Shown here piece after piece: positions 10,729-21,332 of a stretch of DNA of 64,000 nt. Each line of letters begins with the position of its first letter. The stretch's first letter is position 1. The stretch comes from Bifidobacterium crudilactis (GTDB lineage: Bacteria > Actinomycetota > Actinomycetes > Actinomycetales > Bifidobacteriaceae), in the NCBI RefSeq assembly GCF_000738005.1, contig NZ_JHAL01000002.1:556634-620633 (forward strand). Reading direction: 5' to 3'. Made by a program: the position numbers and the translations under genes. The notes beneath the pieces were generated by a model, which was not told where the DNA came from, did no database searches, and saw nothing but the letters and a program-made list of their open reading frames with translations.

Positions 10729-11967
10729 ATGACCAACAAGAATCGCATCGTGCTGGCGTACTCGGGAGGTCTCGACACCTCCGTCGCCATCCCGTATCTC
10801 AAGGACCAGACCGGTAAGGACGTCGTGGCGGTATCGCTCGACGTCGGTCAGGGCGGTGAACGCCTGGAGACCATCAAGGAGCGTGCACTGGCCTGCGGTG
10901 CCGTGGAATCGTACATCGTGGATGCCCGTGACGAGTTCGCCAACGAATACTGCATGCCGGCATTGCAGGCGAACGCCATGTATGAAGGCGTCTACCCGCT
11001 GGTATCGGCCATCTCGAGGCCGTTGATCACCAAGCATCTGGTTCGTGCCGCCCACCAGTTCGGTGCGGATACCATCGCGCATGGCTGCACCGGGAAGGGC
11101 AACGATCAGGTCCGTTTCGAGGTATCGATTATGTCCATCGACCCGACGCTCAAGGCAATCAGTCCCATCCGTGACCTTGGTCTGATGCGTGACGTGGAGA
11201 TCGCCTATGCCAAGGAGCATAAGCTTCCGATCGAGCAGACCGAGAAAAGCCCGTACTCCATCGACCAGAATGTGTGGGGACGTGCCATCGAGACAGGCTA
11301 TCTCGAGGATCCGTGGAACGGGCCGACGAAGGACGTGTATTCCTACACCGACGACCCTGCCTTCCCGCCGGTCGAGGATGAAGTGGTCATCGAGTTCGAG
11401 AAGGGCATTCCCGTCAAGATCGATGGCCGTCAGGTCACTCCCTTGCAGGCCATCGAAGAGATGAACCGCCGTGCGGGCGCGCAGGGCATCGGACGCATCG
11501 ACTTGATCGAGGACCGTCTGGTAGGCATCAAGTCGCGCGAGCTTTACGAAGCACCTGGCGCAATCGCTCTGATCACAGCCCATGACGAGCTGGAGAACTG
11601 CTGCCTGGAGCGTGAGCAGCATCGCCTCAAGCGTGACATCGACAAGCGTTGGGGCGAGCTGGTATACGACGCACAGTGGTATTCGCCTGCCGTGAAGTCC
11701 CTTATGGCCTTCATCAAGGACACGCAGGAGTATGTGTCCGGTGAGATTCGCATGGTGCTGCACGGTGGTCGTGCCGTGGTGACAGGACGTCGTTCTAATT
11801 CCTCTCTGTATGACTACAGCCTGGCGACTTACGAATCCGGCGATTCCTTCGACCAGAAGGCATCGAATGGATTCATCGAGATCTACGGTCTGCCCAGCAA
11901 GGTCGCAGCAGCTCGCGACGTCCGCTTCGGCAATGGCGTGGAAGTGCCCCAGGGCGAAGTCAAGTAG
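10729..11967 (+). CDS. argG: Argininosuccinate synthase
   Basis: It condenses citrulline and aspartate with ATP to argininosuccinate. The 412-residue protein has the N-type ATP-pyrophosphatase loop AYSGGLDTS (residues 10-18), then [14 protein letters not shown] and [15 protein letters not shown], all typical. Start ATG 10729 has an AAGGAAAGG site upstream. A hairpin terminator separates it from argR. TTGCAA and ATGCAA near 10692-10715 could be weak ArgR half-sites. A very long open frame lies antisense across argG-argH, but it has no credible product. Confidence 0.97.
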   Translation: MTNKNRIVLAYSGGLDTSVAIPYLKDQTGKDVVAVSLDVGQGGERLETIKERALACGAVESYIVDARDEFANEYCMPALQANAMYEGVYPLVSAISRPLITKHLVRAAHQFGADTIAHGCTGKGNDQVRFEVSIMSIDPTLKAISPIRDLGLMRDVEIAYAKEHKLPIEQTEKSPYSIDQNVWGRAIETGYLEDPWNGPTKDVYSYTDDPAFPPVEDEVVIEFEKGIPVKIDGRQVTPLQAIEEMNRRAGAQGIGRIDLIEDRLVGIKSRELYEAPGAIALITAHDELENCCLEREQHRLKRDIDKRWGELVYDAQWYSPAVKSLMAFIKDTQEYVSGEIRMVLHGGRAVVTGRRSNSSLYDYSLATYESGDSFDQKASNGFIEIYGLPSKVAAARDVRFGNGVEVPQGEVK

Positions 11968-11971
11968 CACG

Positions 11972-12013
11972 GTGACGTTGCAACGTGTGGTTGCGATGTG
12001 ACGTTGCAGCGTG
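11972..12013 (+). repeat. Two tandem 16-base repeats between argG and argH
   Basis: GTGACGTTGCAACGTG (11972-11987) and GTGACGTTGCAGCGTG (11998-12013) differ at one base and start 26 bases apart. The first contains the perfect palindrome ACGTTGCAACGT. They lie directly after the argG stop and before a long hairpin. A transcription-factor site is possible, but nothing shows which factor. Confidence 0.5.
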
Positions 12014-12024
12014 AAGTAAGTTGA

Positions 12025-13674
<1,650 letters not shown>

Positions 13675-13747
13675 GAATTGGGATTGCTGCCGAACTTGCG
13701 GAAGGGTATCGATTGAGCCTTCTGGTTCATGACTTTAGGGGGAATTA

Positions 13748-14437
13748 ATGGCTGACGAAACAGCGATGAGCGCTAATCAGGCTGGGGCGCAAGCCGTGCA
13801 CGGCGCCGGGGCGGACCTTGGCGTTCAGACCCGTCGTGAAAGCACGCGGCGAGACCACGAGCATACAGTGGCTGGGCAGCATCGCCGGATGCGTCGTGCG
13901 GATAGAGAAGTCACCGAACCCGAGGAGATTCGGGCGATTCTCGATGGTTGCGACATCGTGCGCATCGCCTATCAGGATGACGAGGGGCTGAGCATTGTTC
14001 CGGTCAATTTCGGCTACAGCTACAACCCCGGTACCGATGATGGTTTCGGCGCAGGTACGAATGAGGCCTCGCCCTCGTTGACGCTGTTCCTGCATTCGGC
14101 CTTGCACGGTCGCAAGATCGATGCGATGCGAGCGGCAGGCAATGCCTTGGATGTGGCGTTTGAAATGGAATGCGACTGCGAAGTGATCGAGGGGCGAACC
14201 GCATGCAATTGGAGTGAATCCTTCACTTCGATTATCGGAACGGGTGTGGCAAGCGTGGTCGATGACTTCGATGAGGCGAATACTGCCTTGTCATTGCTGA
14301 TGGCGAAACAGGCGCATATGCCCGATGTACGGTTCACCGAACGTCAGCTCGCCACCGTGACCGTTTGGAAGGTCACATCCGCCCATTTCACCGCCAAGAA
14401 TCACCCCAAACCCGCTCCGCATCGCCGAACGGCATAG
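13748..14437 (+). CDS. Pyridoxamine-5'-phosphate-oxidase-fold FMN-binding protein
   Basis: A 229-residue protein. After about 50 unstructured N-terminal residues it has the split-barrel pattern HRRMRRADREVTEPEEIRAI, then IVRIAYQDDEG and IVPVNFGYSY, followed by LFLHSALHGRKIDAM, as in NimA-like and PPOX-class flavoproteins that bind FMN. The substrate is unknown, and nitroreductive resistance should not be assumed. GGGGG just upstream of ATG 13748 is the ribosome-binding site. It is followed by the hairpin repeat at 14446 and then tyrS. Confidence 0.8.
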   Translation: MADETAMSANQAGAQAVHGAGADLGVQTRRESTRRDHEHTVAGQHRRMRRADREVTEPEEIRAILDGCDIVRIAYQDDEGLSIVPVNFGYSYNPGTDDGFGAGTNEASPSLTLFLHSALHGRKIDAMRAAGNALDVAFEMECDCEVIEGRTACNWSESFTSIIGTGVASVVDDFDEANTALSLLMAKQAHMPDVRFTERQLATVTVWKVTSAHFTAKNHPKPAPHRRTA

Positions 14438-14445
14438 GAATCTAC

Positions 14446-14516
14446 GATAACTGCACTAAAAGGACAGCAAATCATCGGTTTTTTACTCGAAAAGCTGTCC
14501 TTTTAGTGCAGTTATC
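14446..14516. repeat. Hairpin repeat family A, copy 1
   Basis: Two perfectly complementary 23-base arms (14446-14468 and 14494-14516) surround a 25-base loop. The inner arm CTAAAAGGACAGC pairs with GCTGTCCTTTTAG. The same structure recurs at 31044 and 41493 with a 25-base loop each time. The A-run and T-run flanking the GC core would let it act as a terminator in both directions. Confidence 0.85.
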
Positions 14517-14627
14517 TCTTGCTTGCAAGTTTGGGGTGGGCTGTCGCTATCTACTGTCAGACTTAAGTGGCGAAAAAGGTCCTAAGCGGCCGGCGTTTGA
14601 TAACAGGAAAGGGTATGGCAACAGCGA

Positions 14628-15950
14628 ATGTCTCAGGTGAGAAATTTCAAGGAAGCAGGGTTCGACTCCGTCCTTGATGAGCTCGAATGGCGAGGACTGA
14701 TCGCGCAATCCACGGATATGCAGGAATTGCGCAAGACTCTCGAAAGCGGGCCAATCACCTATTATTGCGGCTTCGATCCCACAGCGCCCTCCCTGCACAT
14801 CGGCAATCTGGTGCAATTGTTGGTGATGCGTCACCTTCAGGCCGCCGGACATCATCCTCTGGCACTGGTCGGAGGAACGACCGGCCTTATCGGTGATCCG
14901 CGCCAGTCCGGTGAACGCAAGCTCAATCCCAAGGAAGTGGTTCAGGGTTGGGTGGAGCAGTTGAAAACCCAGATTAGCCGTTTCCTCGATGGCGACGGCG
15001 ACAATGCCGTCAGCTTCGTGAACAACTATGACTGGACTTCGACCATGTCCGTCATAGACTTCCTGCGGGATGTGGGCAAGAACTTCCGCGTCGGCACCAT
15101 GCTGAGCAAGGAGACGGTGGCCAAGCGCCTGGCATCGGATGACGGCATATCCTTCGCCGAATTCAGCTATCAGGTGCTGCAGGGCAACGATTACCTGCAT
15201 CTCTTCGACGCCTACGACTGCAAGTTGCAGGTAGGCGGCAATGACCAGTGGGGGAACCTGACCTCGGGCCTTGACCTGATTCGCAAGGTTCGCGGTGCGA
15301 CGGTCAATGTGATGACGAGCCCGTTGATCACAGATGCGCAAGGCAAAAAATTCGGCAAGTCGGAAGGCGGAGCCATCTGGCTCGACCCGACCATGCTCAG
15401 CCCATACCGCTTCTACCAGTTCTGGTTCAACCAGCCGGACGATCAGGTGGTGAAACTGCTGAAATATTTCACCTTCCTGCCCAAGGAGCGTATCGAGGAA
15501 CTCGAGCGGTCCACGCAGGACAACCCCGGCGCCCGTGAATCTCAACGTGTGCTCGCCTGGGAGGTCACGAGTTTCGTGCACGGCGAGCAGGCGGCACAGC
15601 AGGCAATCGACGCCTCATCATCCCTTTTCGGTCGCGGTGGGGATGTTCACGACATCGATGAATTCACACTTGAAGGTGCGCTGGACGGCCTCAAAGTCAG
15701 CGATGACGAGGGTGTCAAGAGCTTTGCGAAGGCGGGAACCGGGGATCGCATCGTTAACGCTGCCGTTGCGGCGAAGTTGTTCCGTTCCGTTTCGGAGGCG
15801 CGCAAGACCATCGCTTCCGGGGGTGTCTACGTGAATAACGTGCGTGTTGAGGACTCCGATGCGGTACTGCAGGAAGAGGATTTTCTGCACGGAAGATTTG
15901 CGTTGCTGCGACGCGGGAAAAAGGCGCTTGGAGCGTTGGAACGCTCCTGA
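14628..15950 (+). CDS. tyrS: Tyrosine-tRNA ligase
   Basis: A class I synthetase of 440 residues that charges tRNA-Tyr. It shows [16 protein letters not shown] with the HIGH-type motif (residues 57-60), GATTGLIGD-like [27 protein letters not shown] and the KMSKS equivalent KFGKS (241-245). A C-terminal S4 RNA-binding domain contains [20 protein letters not shown] 14628 gives [12 protein letters not shown], matching bifidobacterial N-termini I recall. An out-of-frame ATG at 14615 is ignored. Confidence 0.97.
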   Translation: MSQVRNFKEAGFDSVLDELEWRGLIAQSTDMQELRKTLESGPITYYCGFDPTAPSLHIGNLVQLLVMRHLQAAGHHPLALVGGTTGLIGDPRQSGERKLNPKEVVQGWVEQLKTQISRFLDGDGDNAVSFVNNYDWTSTMSVIDFLRDVGKNFRVGTMLSKETVAKRLASDDGISFAEFSYQVLQGNDYLHLFDAYDCKLQVGGNDQWGNLTSGLDLIRKVRGATVNVMTSPLITDAQGKKFGKSEGGAIWLDPTMLSPYRFYQFWFNQPDDQVVKLLKYFTFLPKERIEELERSTQDNPGARESQRVLAWEVTSFVHGEQAAQQAIDASSSLFGRGGDVHDIDEFTLEGALDGLKVSDDEGVKSFAKAGTGDRIVNAAVAAKLFRSVSEARKTIASGGVYVNNVRVEDSDAVLQEEDFLHGRFALLRRGKKALGALERS

Positions 15951-16061
15951 ACAGAGTGTAAAGCCTATCAAGGCCGGTATTGCCGTGATGGGGATAACGC
16001 AGAGAACGATGCTGTGCGGTGAATGATTCCGCCCAGTGAATTATCGAGGATAAGGATGAAC

Positions 16062-17957
16062 ATGGCAGAAGATAGCGGCGCATCAGGGCGCGGGGGGCAG
16101 TCTCGATCGGGCGGTCGTTCACAGGGCGGGTACTCTCACGGAAAGGCGCGCCGTCCTTACGGTGAGCATCGTTCTTCCGGAGAACGCAAGTCCTATGGTG
16201 AACGCAAGTCTTATGGTGACCGTCGTTCTTCGGGCGAACATAAGTCGTCTGGCGAACATAAGTCCTACGGTGAGCGCAAATCATACGGTGAGCGCAAGTC
16301 CTACGGCGAGCATAAGTCGTCGGGTGGCTACCGTGGTGATGACCGTCGTGGCTCATCTGCGTCATACAAGGGCAAAGGGTCATACAAGGGCAAAGGCGCG
16401 GGTTTCCATTCGGATGGACCTGACAGACGTCCGCGTCGCGACGGGGAGAAATCCTACGGTTCGCGCTCTCACGGTTCCTCGCAGGGGCAGGGCGGTGGCA
16501 GAGACTTCCACAAGCGTGACGGTGCGGATCGCAGAGAGCATGATTCACGTCGTGATTCCTCGTCAACCCGTGGCGGATTCCGTCCACGTCGTGACGGTGA
16601 GGGGCGCAACAGCGAGCATGGCTCATATGGCCGTCGCAACGGTGACGGGCAGCGAAGCGAAGGTCAGCGTGGAGGTCAGCGCAGGGAAGGATACCGTCCA
16701 CGTCGAGACTACGACAATCGCGACGGTGAGCGTCGTTTCAATTCGCATAGGGACAATGAACATCGTTCCCCGAGACGGGACGATGACAATCGGAGCAGGG
16801 GGTACCGCGGCGATTCGCGCGGCGACTCACGAGGTGAGGATCGTCGCGGCGGAGAGCAGCGCGGTTCATTCCGTCGTGAAGGCGGCCAGCACGGCAACTA
16901 TCGTGGTGGCGGCGACAATCGTCGTAGCTACGACCGCCGTGGCAACGATCGCGATAATAATCGCGGCAACGGCCCACGGCATGACGGTGGCCAGAATCAT
17001 GGTGAGTACCGTCGCCATGACGGCCGCGGCGGATACGGTGAACGCAATAATCACCATGACCGCGGCGACCGTGGCGGGTATCAGCGTCGCGATGAACGCA
17101 GCACGGAGCATAGCGGCGACAACGCGCAGCGCCTTGACAAGCCACGACGCAACTCCGATGGCACCATATCCTTCCCATCGCAGAACCCGTATACGGACCG
17201 CCGTCCCGGAGAGCCGAAAATGCCGAAAGGCATGGAATGGTCGATGCTCTCCAAGGACGAGAAGGAACGTCTTCGCGGTCTGAGCAAGGAGCATGCCGAG
17301 AACGTCGGTCTTCACATGCTTGCCGCGTATTCCATCGAGGAGGAGGAACCCGAGCTGGCGCTGGAACACGCCAAGTGGATTGCCCGTCAGGCTTCACGCA
17401 TCGACCTGGCCCGCGAGACGCTCGCATTCATCGCCTATCGTCAGGGCGATTACAAGCTGGCCTTGAAGGAGTTCCGTACCGCCTACCGCATGAACGGGTA
17501 TCTGGATTATCTGCCTTTCATGGCGGATTGCGAACGTGGACTCGGCAACCCCCGCAAAGCCATCGAGGTGGCTTCCTCCGAAGAGTCGAAGCAGTTGCAG
17601 GGTGATGCCAAAGCGGAGATGTTCCTGGTGTACGCGGGTGCATTGGGTGACCTCGGTCTGTGGGATAAGGCCATTGAAACGGTGCACACCCTGTCCCTGG
17701 CGAAAGGTCTTTCCGGCGGATACCGTATGAGGGCCGTACAGGCTGAGCAGAACTTCCTGGAGCAGAATGGCCGCAGCGAGGACGCGCTTGCGCTCGAACC
17801 GCTTCTGGACAAGCTCGAAGCCCAGTATGCCGACGAGGATGACGAGGAAAGCTCACAGGACGTCGCCGTGGATTACGACCTTGAAAAGCTGTCGGACAGC
17901 GAACTGGAACAGATTGGCATCGAAGCAGAAGACGGCGGTTTTCGGAGGCGGTCATGA
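16062..17957 (+). CDS. TPR protein with a long Arg/Ser/Gly-rich repetitive head
   Basis: A protein of about 630 residues in two parts. The first 375 or so residues are low complexity: tandem units like KSYGERK, KSSGEHK and RRDG, very rich in Arg, Gly, Ser, Asp and Asn, resembling RGG/RS-type disordered RNA-binding tails. The last 220 or so residues form helical TPR-like repeats (LALEHAKWIARQ, DYKLALKEFRTAYR, LWDKAIETVHTL) ending in an acidic tail. ATG 16056 or 16062 are both plausible. The position between tyrS and the HAD phosphatase matches Mycobacterium Rv1691, which also has this helical domain. RNA or ribosome binding is inference only. Confidence 0.75.
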   Translation: MAEDSGASGRGGQSRSGGRSQGGYSHGKARRPYGEHRSSGERKSYGERKSYGDRRSSGEHKSSGEHKSYGERKSYGERKSYGEHKSSGGYRGDDRRGSSASYKGKGSYKGKGAGFHSDGPDRRPRRDGEKSYGSRSHGSSQGQGGGRDFHKRDGADRREHDSRRDSSSTRGGFRPRRDGEGRNSEHGSYGRRNGDGQRSEGQRGGQRREGYRPRRDYDNRDGERRFNSHRDNEHRSPRRDDDNRSRGYRGDSRGDSRGEDRRGGEQRGSFRREGGQHGNYRGGGDNRRSYDRRGNDRDNNRGNGPRHDGGQNHGEYRRHDGRGGYGERNNHHDRGDRGGYQRRDERSTEHSGDNAQRLDKPRRNSDGTISFPSQNPYTDRRPGEPKMPKGMEWSMLSKDEKERLRGLSKEHAENVGLHMLAAYSIEEEEPELALEHAKWIARQASRIDLARETLAFIAYRQGDYKLALKEFRTAYRMNGYLDYLPFMADCERGLGNPRKAIEVASSEESKQLQGDAKAEMFLVYAGALGDLGLWDKAIETVHTLSLAKGLSGGYRMRAVQAEQNFLEQNGRSEDALALEPLLDKLEAQYADEDDEESSQDVAVDYDLEKLSDSELEQIGIEAEDGGFRRRS

Positions 17958-19024
17958 GTCGCTACATTCTGGGCACTGAGGGCCCTTTGGCCTCGAATTA
18001 CGCCTTGTCGCTGCTGGATTTGGATGGTGTGGTCTACAGGGGCAAGAATCCTGTGGAGCATGCGTCCGAAGCTATCGCGGCATCGGAACGACTGGGTATG
18101 CGTGCCTCGTACACGACCAATAATCCCTCTCGTTTTCCGAGCACGGTAGCCGACCAGCTTCGAGGTTTCGGGCTGAGTCTGGGTGATGACCAGATCATCA
18201 CTTCGGCGATCGTCGCGGCACGCATGCTGGCGGATCGTTTCGCGCCCGGCACTAAAGTCTACGTCGTCGGAGCGGAACATCTGCGGGACGAGCTGCGCAA
18301 AGCCGGTCTGGTCGTCGTGGACGATGCCGATGAGCATCCGGACGTGGTACTGCAGTCGTGGCATGCCGACCTGAGCTTCAATGAACTCGCGCAGGCAGCG
18401 TATGCCATTGAGGGCGGCGCCGAATACTATGTGACGAATCGTGATCTCACCATTCCACGTGAGCAGGGCATCGCCCCAGGTAACGGAGCCTTGCAACTGG
18501 CCGTTATCGCGGCGACCGGAAAGCAGCCTGTCGCTTCGGCGGGCAAACCCGAATCAGCCATGTACGACGAGGCCCGCGTGCTGTTCTCCGCAACGGATGA
18601 CATCGTCCCCGTGGCCAAATCCCTGCCGGTCGGGGATCGTCTTGACACAGACATCGAGGCGGCCAACCGAGGCGGATACGACTCGCTGGTGGTGTTGACG
18701 GGCGTTGCAGACCCCCGTCAGATTCTCACCGCTCCGATGATTCAGCGACCGACCTTCATAGCCCGTGATTTGCGTGGATTGAATATGACGCATCCTCTGC
18801 CTCTGCGCAATGCAGATGGCTCATGGCAGTGCGGCGGGTCCGTGGCTTCCGTGGCTGACGGAGCGATACGGCTCGCTGCGGCAGAGCAGGTCTCCGGTCA
18901 ATCGGACGACGGTCTCGATGCCTTGCGTGCCGCTTGCTGTGCCGTGTGGGAGACGGTGGATGCCGCCGGCGGCGCATTCGATCCTGCCGAGTTGAGCATT
19001 CCCTCCGCTTTGCTCGACATCTGA
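17954..19024 (+). CDS. HAD-IIA family phosphatase
   Basis: A 356-residue haloacid-dehalogenase phosphatase. Motif I is LLDLDGVVYRG with the nucleophile Asp, motif II is SYTTNNPSRF, and the late acidic motif is VGDRLDTDIEAANRGG. A cap domain lies between, as in NagD and 4-nitrophenylphosphatase-type enzymes. By synteny it corresponds to Mycobacterium Rv1692, reported as a glycerol-3-phosphate phosphatase; the same substrate here is inference. It overlaps the TPR gene in ATGA. The last 80 or so residues extend beyond the core fold. Confidence 0.87.
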   Translation: MSRYILGTEGPLASNYALSLLDLDGVVYRGKNPVEHASEAIAASERLGMRASYTTNNPSRFPSTVADQLRGFGLSLGDDQIITSAIVAARMLADRFAPGTKVYVVGAEHLRDELRKAGLVVVDDADEHPDVVLQSWHADLSFNELAQAAYAIEGGAEYYVTNRDLTIPREQGIAPGNGALQLAVIAATGKQPVASAGKPESAMYDEARVLFSATDDIVPVAKSLPVGDRLDTDIEAANRGGYDSLVVLTGVADPRQILTAPMIQRPTFIARDLRGLNMTHPLPLRNADGSWQCGGSVASVADGAIRLAAAEQVSGQSDDGLDALRAACCAVWETVDAAGGAFDPAELSIPSALLDI

Positions 19025-19038
19025 GATTCGGGGGAGTC

Positions 19039-19230
19039 ATGACGGACGACATCGCAGGACACAAGCCGGACGAAACGCGGCCGACCCAGGCAGAAGCGCT
19101 CGAGGAATCCGTGTTTGAGCGCTTCCCCGGGCTGGACGGCATCGAGGAACAGGACTTCGACACGCAGATTGCCTCCTACTCCGAGGTTTTGCGGACTTTG
19201 GAGCAGGAACTGCAGCAGCACAGGAGTTGA
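19039..19230 (+). CDS. Small conserved acidic protein
   Basis: A 63-residue acidic protein (MTDDIAGHKPDETRP to LRTLEQELQQHRS) with a predicted C-terminal helix. A GGGGGAG site precedes ATG 19039, and the stop abuts the tlyA start. A similarly short protein lies at this place in Mycobacterium (Rv1693), between the HAD phosphatase and tlyA, so this is a real conserved gene of unknown function. Confidence 0.75.
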   Translation: MTDDIAGHKPDETRPTQAEALEESVFERFPGLDGIEEQDFDTQIASYSEVLRTLEQELQQHRS

Positions 19231-19231
19231 T

Positions 19232-20005
19232 ATGCCGAATACCGGTGCCGGTGCAGGCGATACTCTGCACCGTCTTGATTCAGCAATCGTGGCGCGTGGA
19301 CTGGCGGATTCCAGAACCCGAGCCCAGCGGCTTATCGACAAGGGCGCGGTGAAGGTCAACGGCGTTCTGGCCGGCAAAGCTGCGCAACGGGTGAGCGCTG
19401 ATGACGAGGTGACGATTGATAAAGGCGATGATTACGCATCCCGTGGCGCGTACAAACTTCTGGGCGCATTGGAGCATTTCGTTCCCATGGGCCTGCCATC
19501 TCCCGGAGGTCGTCGTGGTCTGGATATCGGCGCTTCCACGGGTGGGTTCACCGATGTGCTGCTAAGGCTCGGAGCCGCAGAGGTTATCGCCCTCGATGTC
19601 GGTCATGGTCAGCTCATCGGACGTATCCGCGATGATTCGCGCGTGAGGGTGTTGGAAGGGGTGAACATCCGTGATGTGCAGCTCGAGAATCTGCCTTTTC
19701 AACCCGATTATGTGGTTTCGGATGTATCGTTCATCTCCCTGCGCTACGTGATTCCGGTCATCGCACGCTTGCTTCCGCCCACGGCTCCCGCCGTATTGCT
19801 GGTCAAGCCGCAGTTCGAGGTGGGCAAGGAGCATCTGGGCAGGCACGGCATTGTCGATGACGACGATTTGCGCAATCGTGCGGTCGACGGTGTCGTTGCC
19901 TGTGCACTCGAGTGCGGATTCACCGTCAAAGCCTGCATTCCATCTCCCATAACCGGAATGCATGGCAATGTGGAGTTCCTGTTATGGCTCGAACAGGCAT
20001 CCTGA
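19232..20005 (+). CDS. tlyA: TlyA-type rRNA (cytidine-2'-O)-methyltransferase
   Basis: A 257-residue protein with an N-terminal S4 RNA-binding domain (LDSAIVARGLADSRTRAQRLIDKGAVKVNG) joined to an FtsJ/RrmJ-like SAM methyltransferase with GLDIGASTGGFTDVLLRLGA and VSDVSFISL. TlyA proteins 2'-O-methylate 16S and 23S rRNA cytidines and influence capreomycin sensitivity in mycobacteria; the same targets are inferred here. The start is ATG 19232, one base after the previous stop. The tlyA-nadK-recN order is a known actinobacterial arrangement. Confidence 0.92.
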   Translation: MPNTGAGAGDTLHRLDSAIVARGLADSRTRAQRLIDKGAVKVNGVLAGKAAQRVSADDEVTIDKGDDYASRGAYKLLGALEHFVPMGLPSPGGRRGLDIGASTGGFTDVLLRLGAAEVIALDVGHGQLIGRIRDDSRVRVLEGVNIRDVQLENLPFQPDYVVSDVSFISLRYVIPVIARLLPPTAPAVLLVKPQFEVGKEHLGRHGIVDDDDLRNRAVDGVVACALECGFTVKACIPSPITGMHGNVEFLLWLEQAS

Positions 20006-20348
20006 AGGGGTGGAATCCGGGTCGTTGCACGTCTGTGTAGGGATTTTCTTAGAGAACACGAGTATGTGCTTCGCGCGAAGACCGTTTTTGGCGGAATCAT
20101 GCGGAATATGAATTCGCTGACCGCCTGTCTACTTGGAAATCACTACACAACAGGTATGGGCATCGTATTTCACGCACAGCCATGTTGCATAACAGGTGGT
20201 TTAGGATTGATACCGGCGACAGTGCGTCGGTGCAAGCACATCGGGTAATACGCACATCGGCGCATAGGTGCATCCGTGCATCAGCAGTAGGGTCGACGGA
20301 CGAGGCCAGGGCCTATGCTCGGGAGCCCGATAAGGAAGGAACCACAGT
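20006..20348. other. Intergenic stretch tlyA-nadK
   Basis: No credible gene. The 12-base palindrome CTTCGCGCGAAG (20069-20080) followed by ACCGTTTTT could be a weak terminator for tlyA. The rest probably holds the nadK promoter; I cannot place a convincing -35/-10 pair. AAGGAAG about 15 bases before ATG 20349 is the ribosome-binding site. Confidence 0.5.
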
Positions 20349-21320
20349 ATGGGCCAGCGAAACGCGGTAGTGGTTACGCACAGCCGCCTACGCAGCAGCG
20401 GAACGGTTGTTCGTGAGGCAGTCGAACAGTTGAAGCAATCAGGCTTTGCCGTGTCCATCATCGACAATCTTGAAGCGCCGGAGTTCGGCACGCCCTCGCC
20501 TGTGGTCAGTGAGGATACGGAGATTGTCGTGGTGCTCGGGGGAGACGGCACCATTCTGCGCGCTGCCGAACTGGTCAAATGCACGAATGTTCCCATTCTT
20601 GGCGTGAATCTGGGTCATGTCGGCTTTCTTGCGGAATTTGAAAGCTTCCAGATGAGCGAGGCGATGGGTAAGATTGCCGCCCATGATTACTCGATAGATT
20701 CTCGAATGATCGCGCACATCGATGTCTGGCTTCCGGGTGCCGAGAAACCCATCAGCGATTGGGCATTGAACGACGTGACCCTGGAGCGCTCCGACCGAGG
20801 CAAGATGGTCGAGGTCAGCATTCGGGTGGACGATGTCGAAATGAGTTCCTTCAGCTGCGACGGCGTCATCGTCGCCACGCCGACCGGTTCCACGGCATAT
20901 GCCTTCTCTGCGGGCGGTCCTATTATCTGGCCGGATGTCAAGGCTCTGCAGTTGGTTCCGCTGGCTGCTCACGCCTTGTTCGCCAGGCCACTGATTATCG
21001 GCTCGGATTCGAAGTTCTCATTGGACATTCTCGACGAATCGACATCGGATGGTTGGATTTGCTGTGACGGGCGTAGACAGCTCGGTCTGCCGCGAGGAAC
21101 GCATATCGAGGTCAGGGAGTCGCATGACACCCTGCGGTTGGCGCGACTGTCCGGTGTGCCGTTCACGAGTCGACTTGTAACCAAATTCGATTTGCCGGTC
21201 GTTGGCTGGCGAGAACACAGATTTCAGAAGGGTGCCCGACGTCTGCTGAATAATCAGCAGGGGCTGAAGGGGTTTGAGCCACCGGAGCAAGGCGAAGGTC
21301 AGCAGACCATTCGCCGGTAA
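20349..21320 (+). CDS. nadK: NAD kinase
   Basis: It phosphorylates NAD to NADP using ATP or polyphosphate. The 323-residue protein shows VVVLGGDGTILRAAE (GGDGT at 64-68), GVNLGHVGFLAEFE and LNDVTLER, followed by TPTGSTAYAFSAGGPI, all diagnostic. The C-terminal 35 residues after the fold are basic and variable. It is followed 12 bases later by recN. Confidence 0.96.
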   Translation: MGQRNAVVVTHSRLRSSGTVVREAVEQLKQSGFAVSIIDNLEAPEFGTPSPVVSEDTEIVVVLGGDGTILRAAELVKCTNVPILGVNLGHVGFLAEFESFQMSEAMGKIAAHDYSIDSRMIAHIDVWLPGAEKPISDWALNDVTLERSDRGKMVEVSIRVDDVEMSSFSCDGVIVATPTGSTAYAFSAGGPIIWPDVKALQLVPLAAHALFARPLIIGSDSKFSLDILDESTSDGWICCDGRRQLGLPRGTHIEVRESHDTLRLARLSGVPFTSRLVTKFDLPVVGWREHRFQKGARRLLNNQQGLKGFEPPEQGEGQQTIRR

Positions 21321-21332
21321 AGAAGATGAGCG

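Noticed and set aside
14615..14640. ATG 14615 as the tyrS start
   Set aside because: Out of frame with the TyrS core; ATG 14628 gives the family-type N-terminus.
16172..16330. Short regular repeats that could suggest a CRISPR array
   Set aside because: The repeats are in-frame codons for KSYGERK-type units without unique spacers. No CRISPR array or cas gene is seen in the window.
16162..17283. A 373-codon frame inside the TPR gene
   Set aside because: A frame shadow of the Arg/Ser/Gly repeat region; the product is Val/Thr/Ala low complexity and the host frame continues into a conserved domain.
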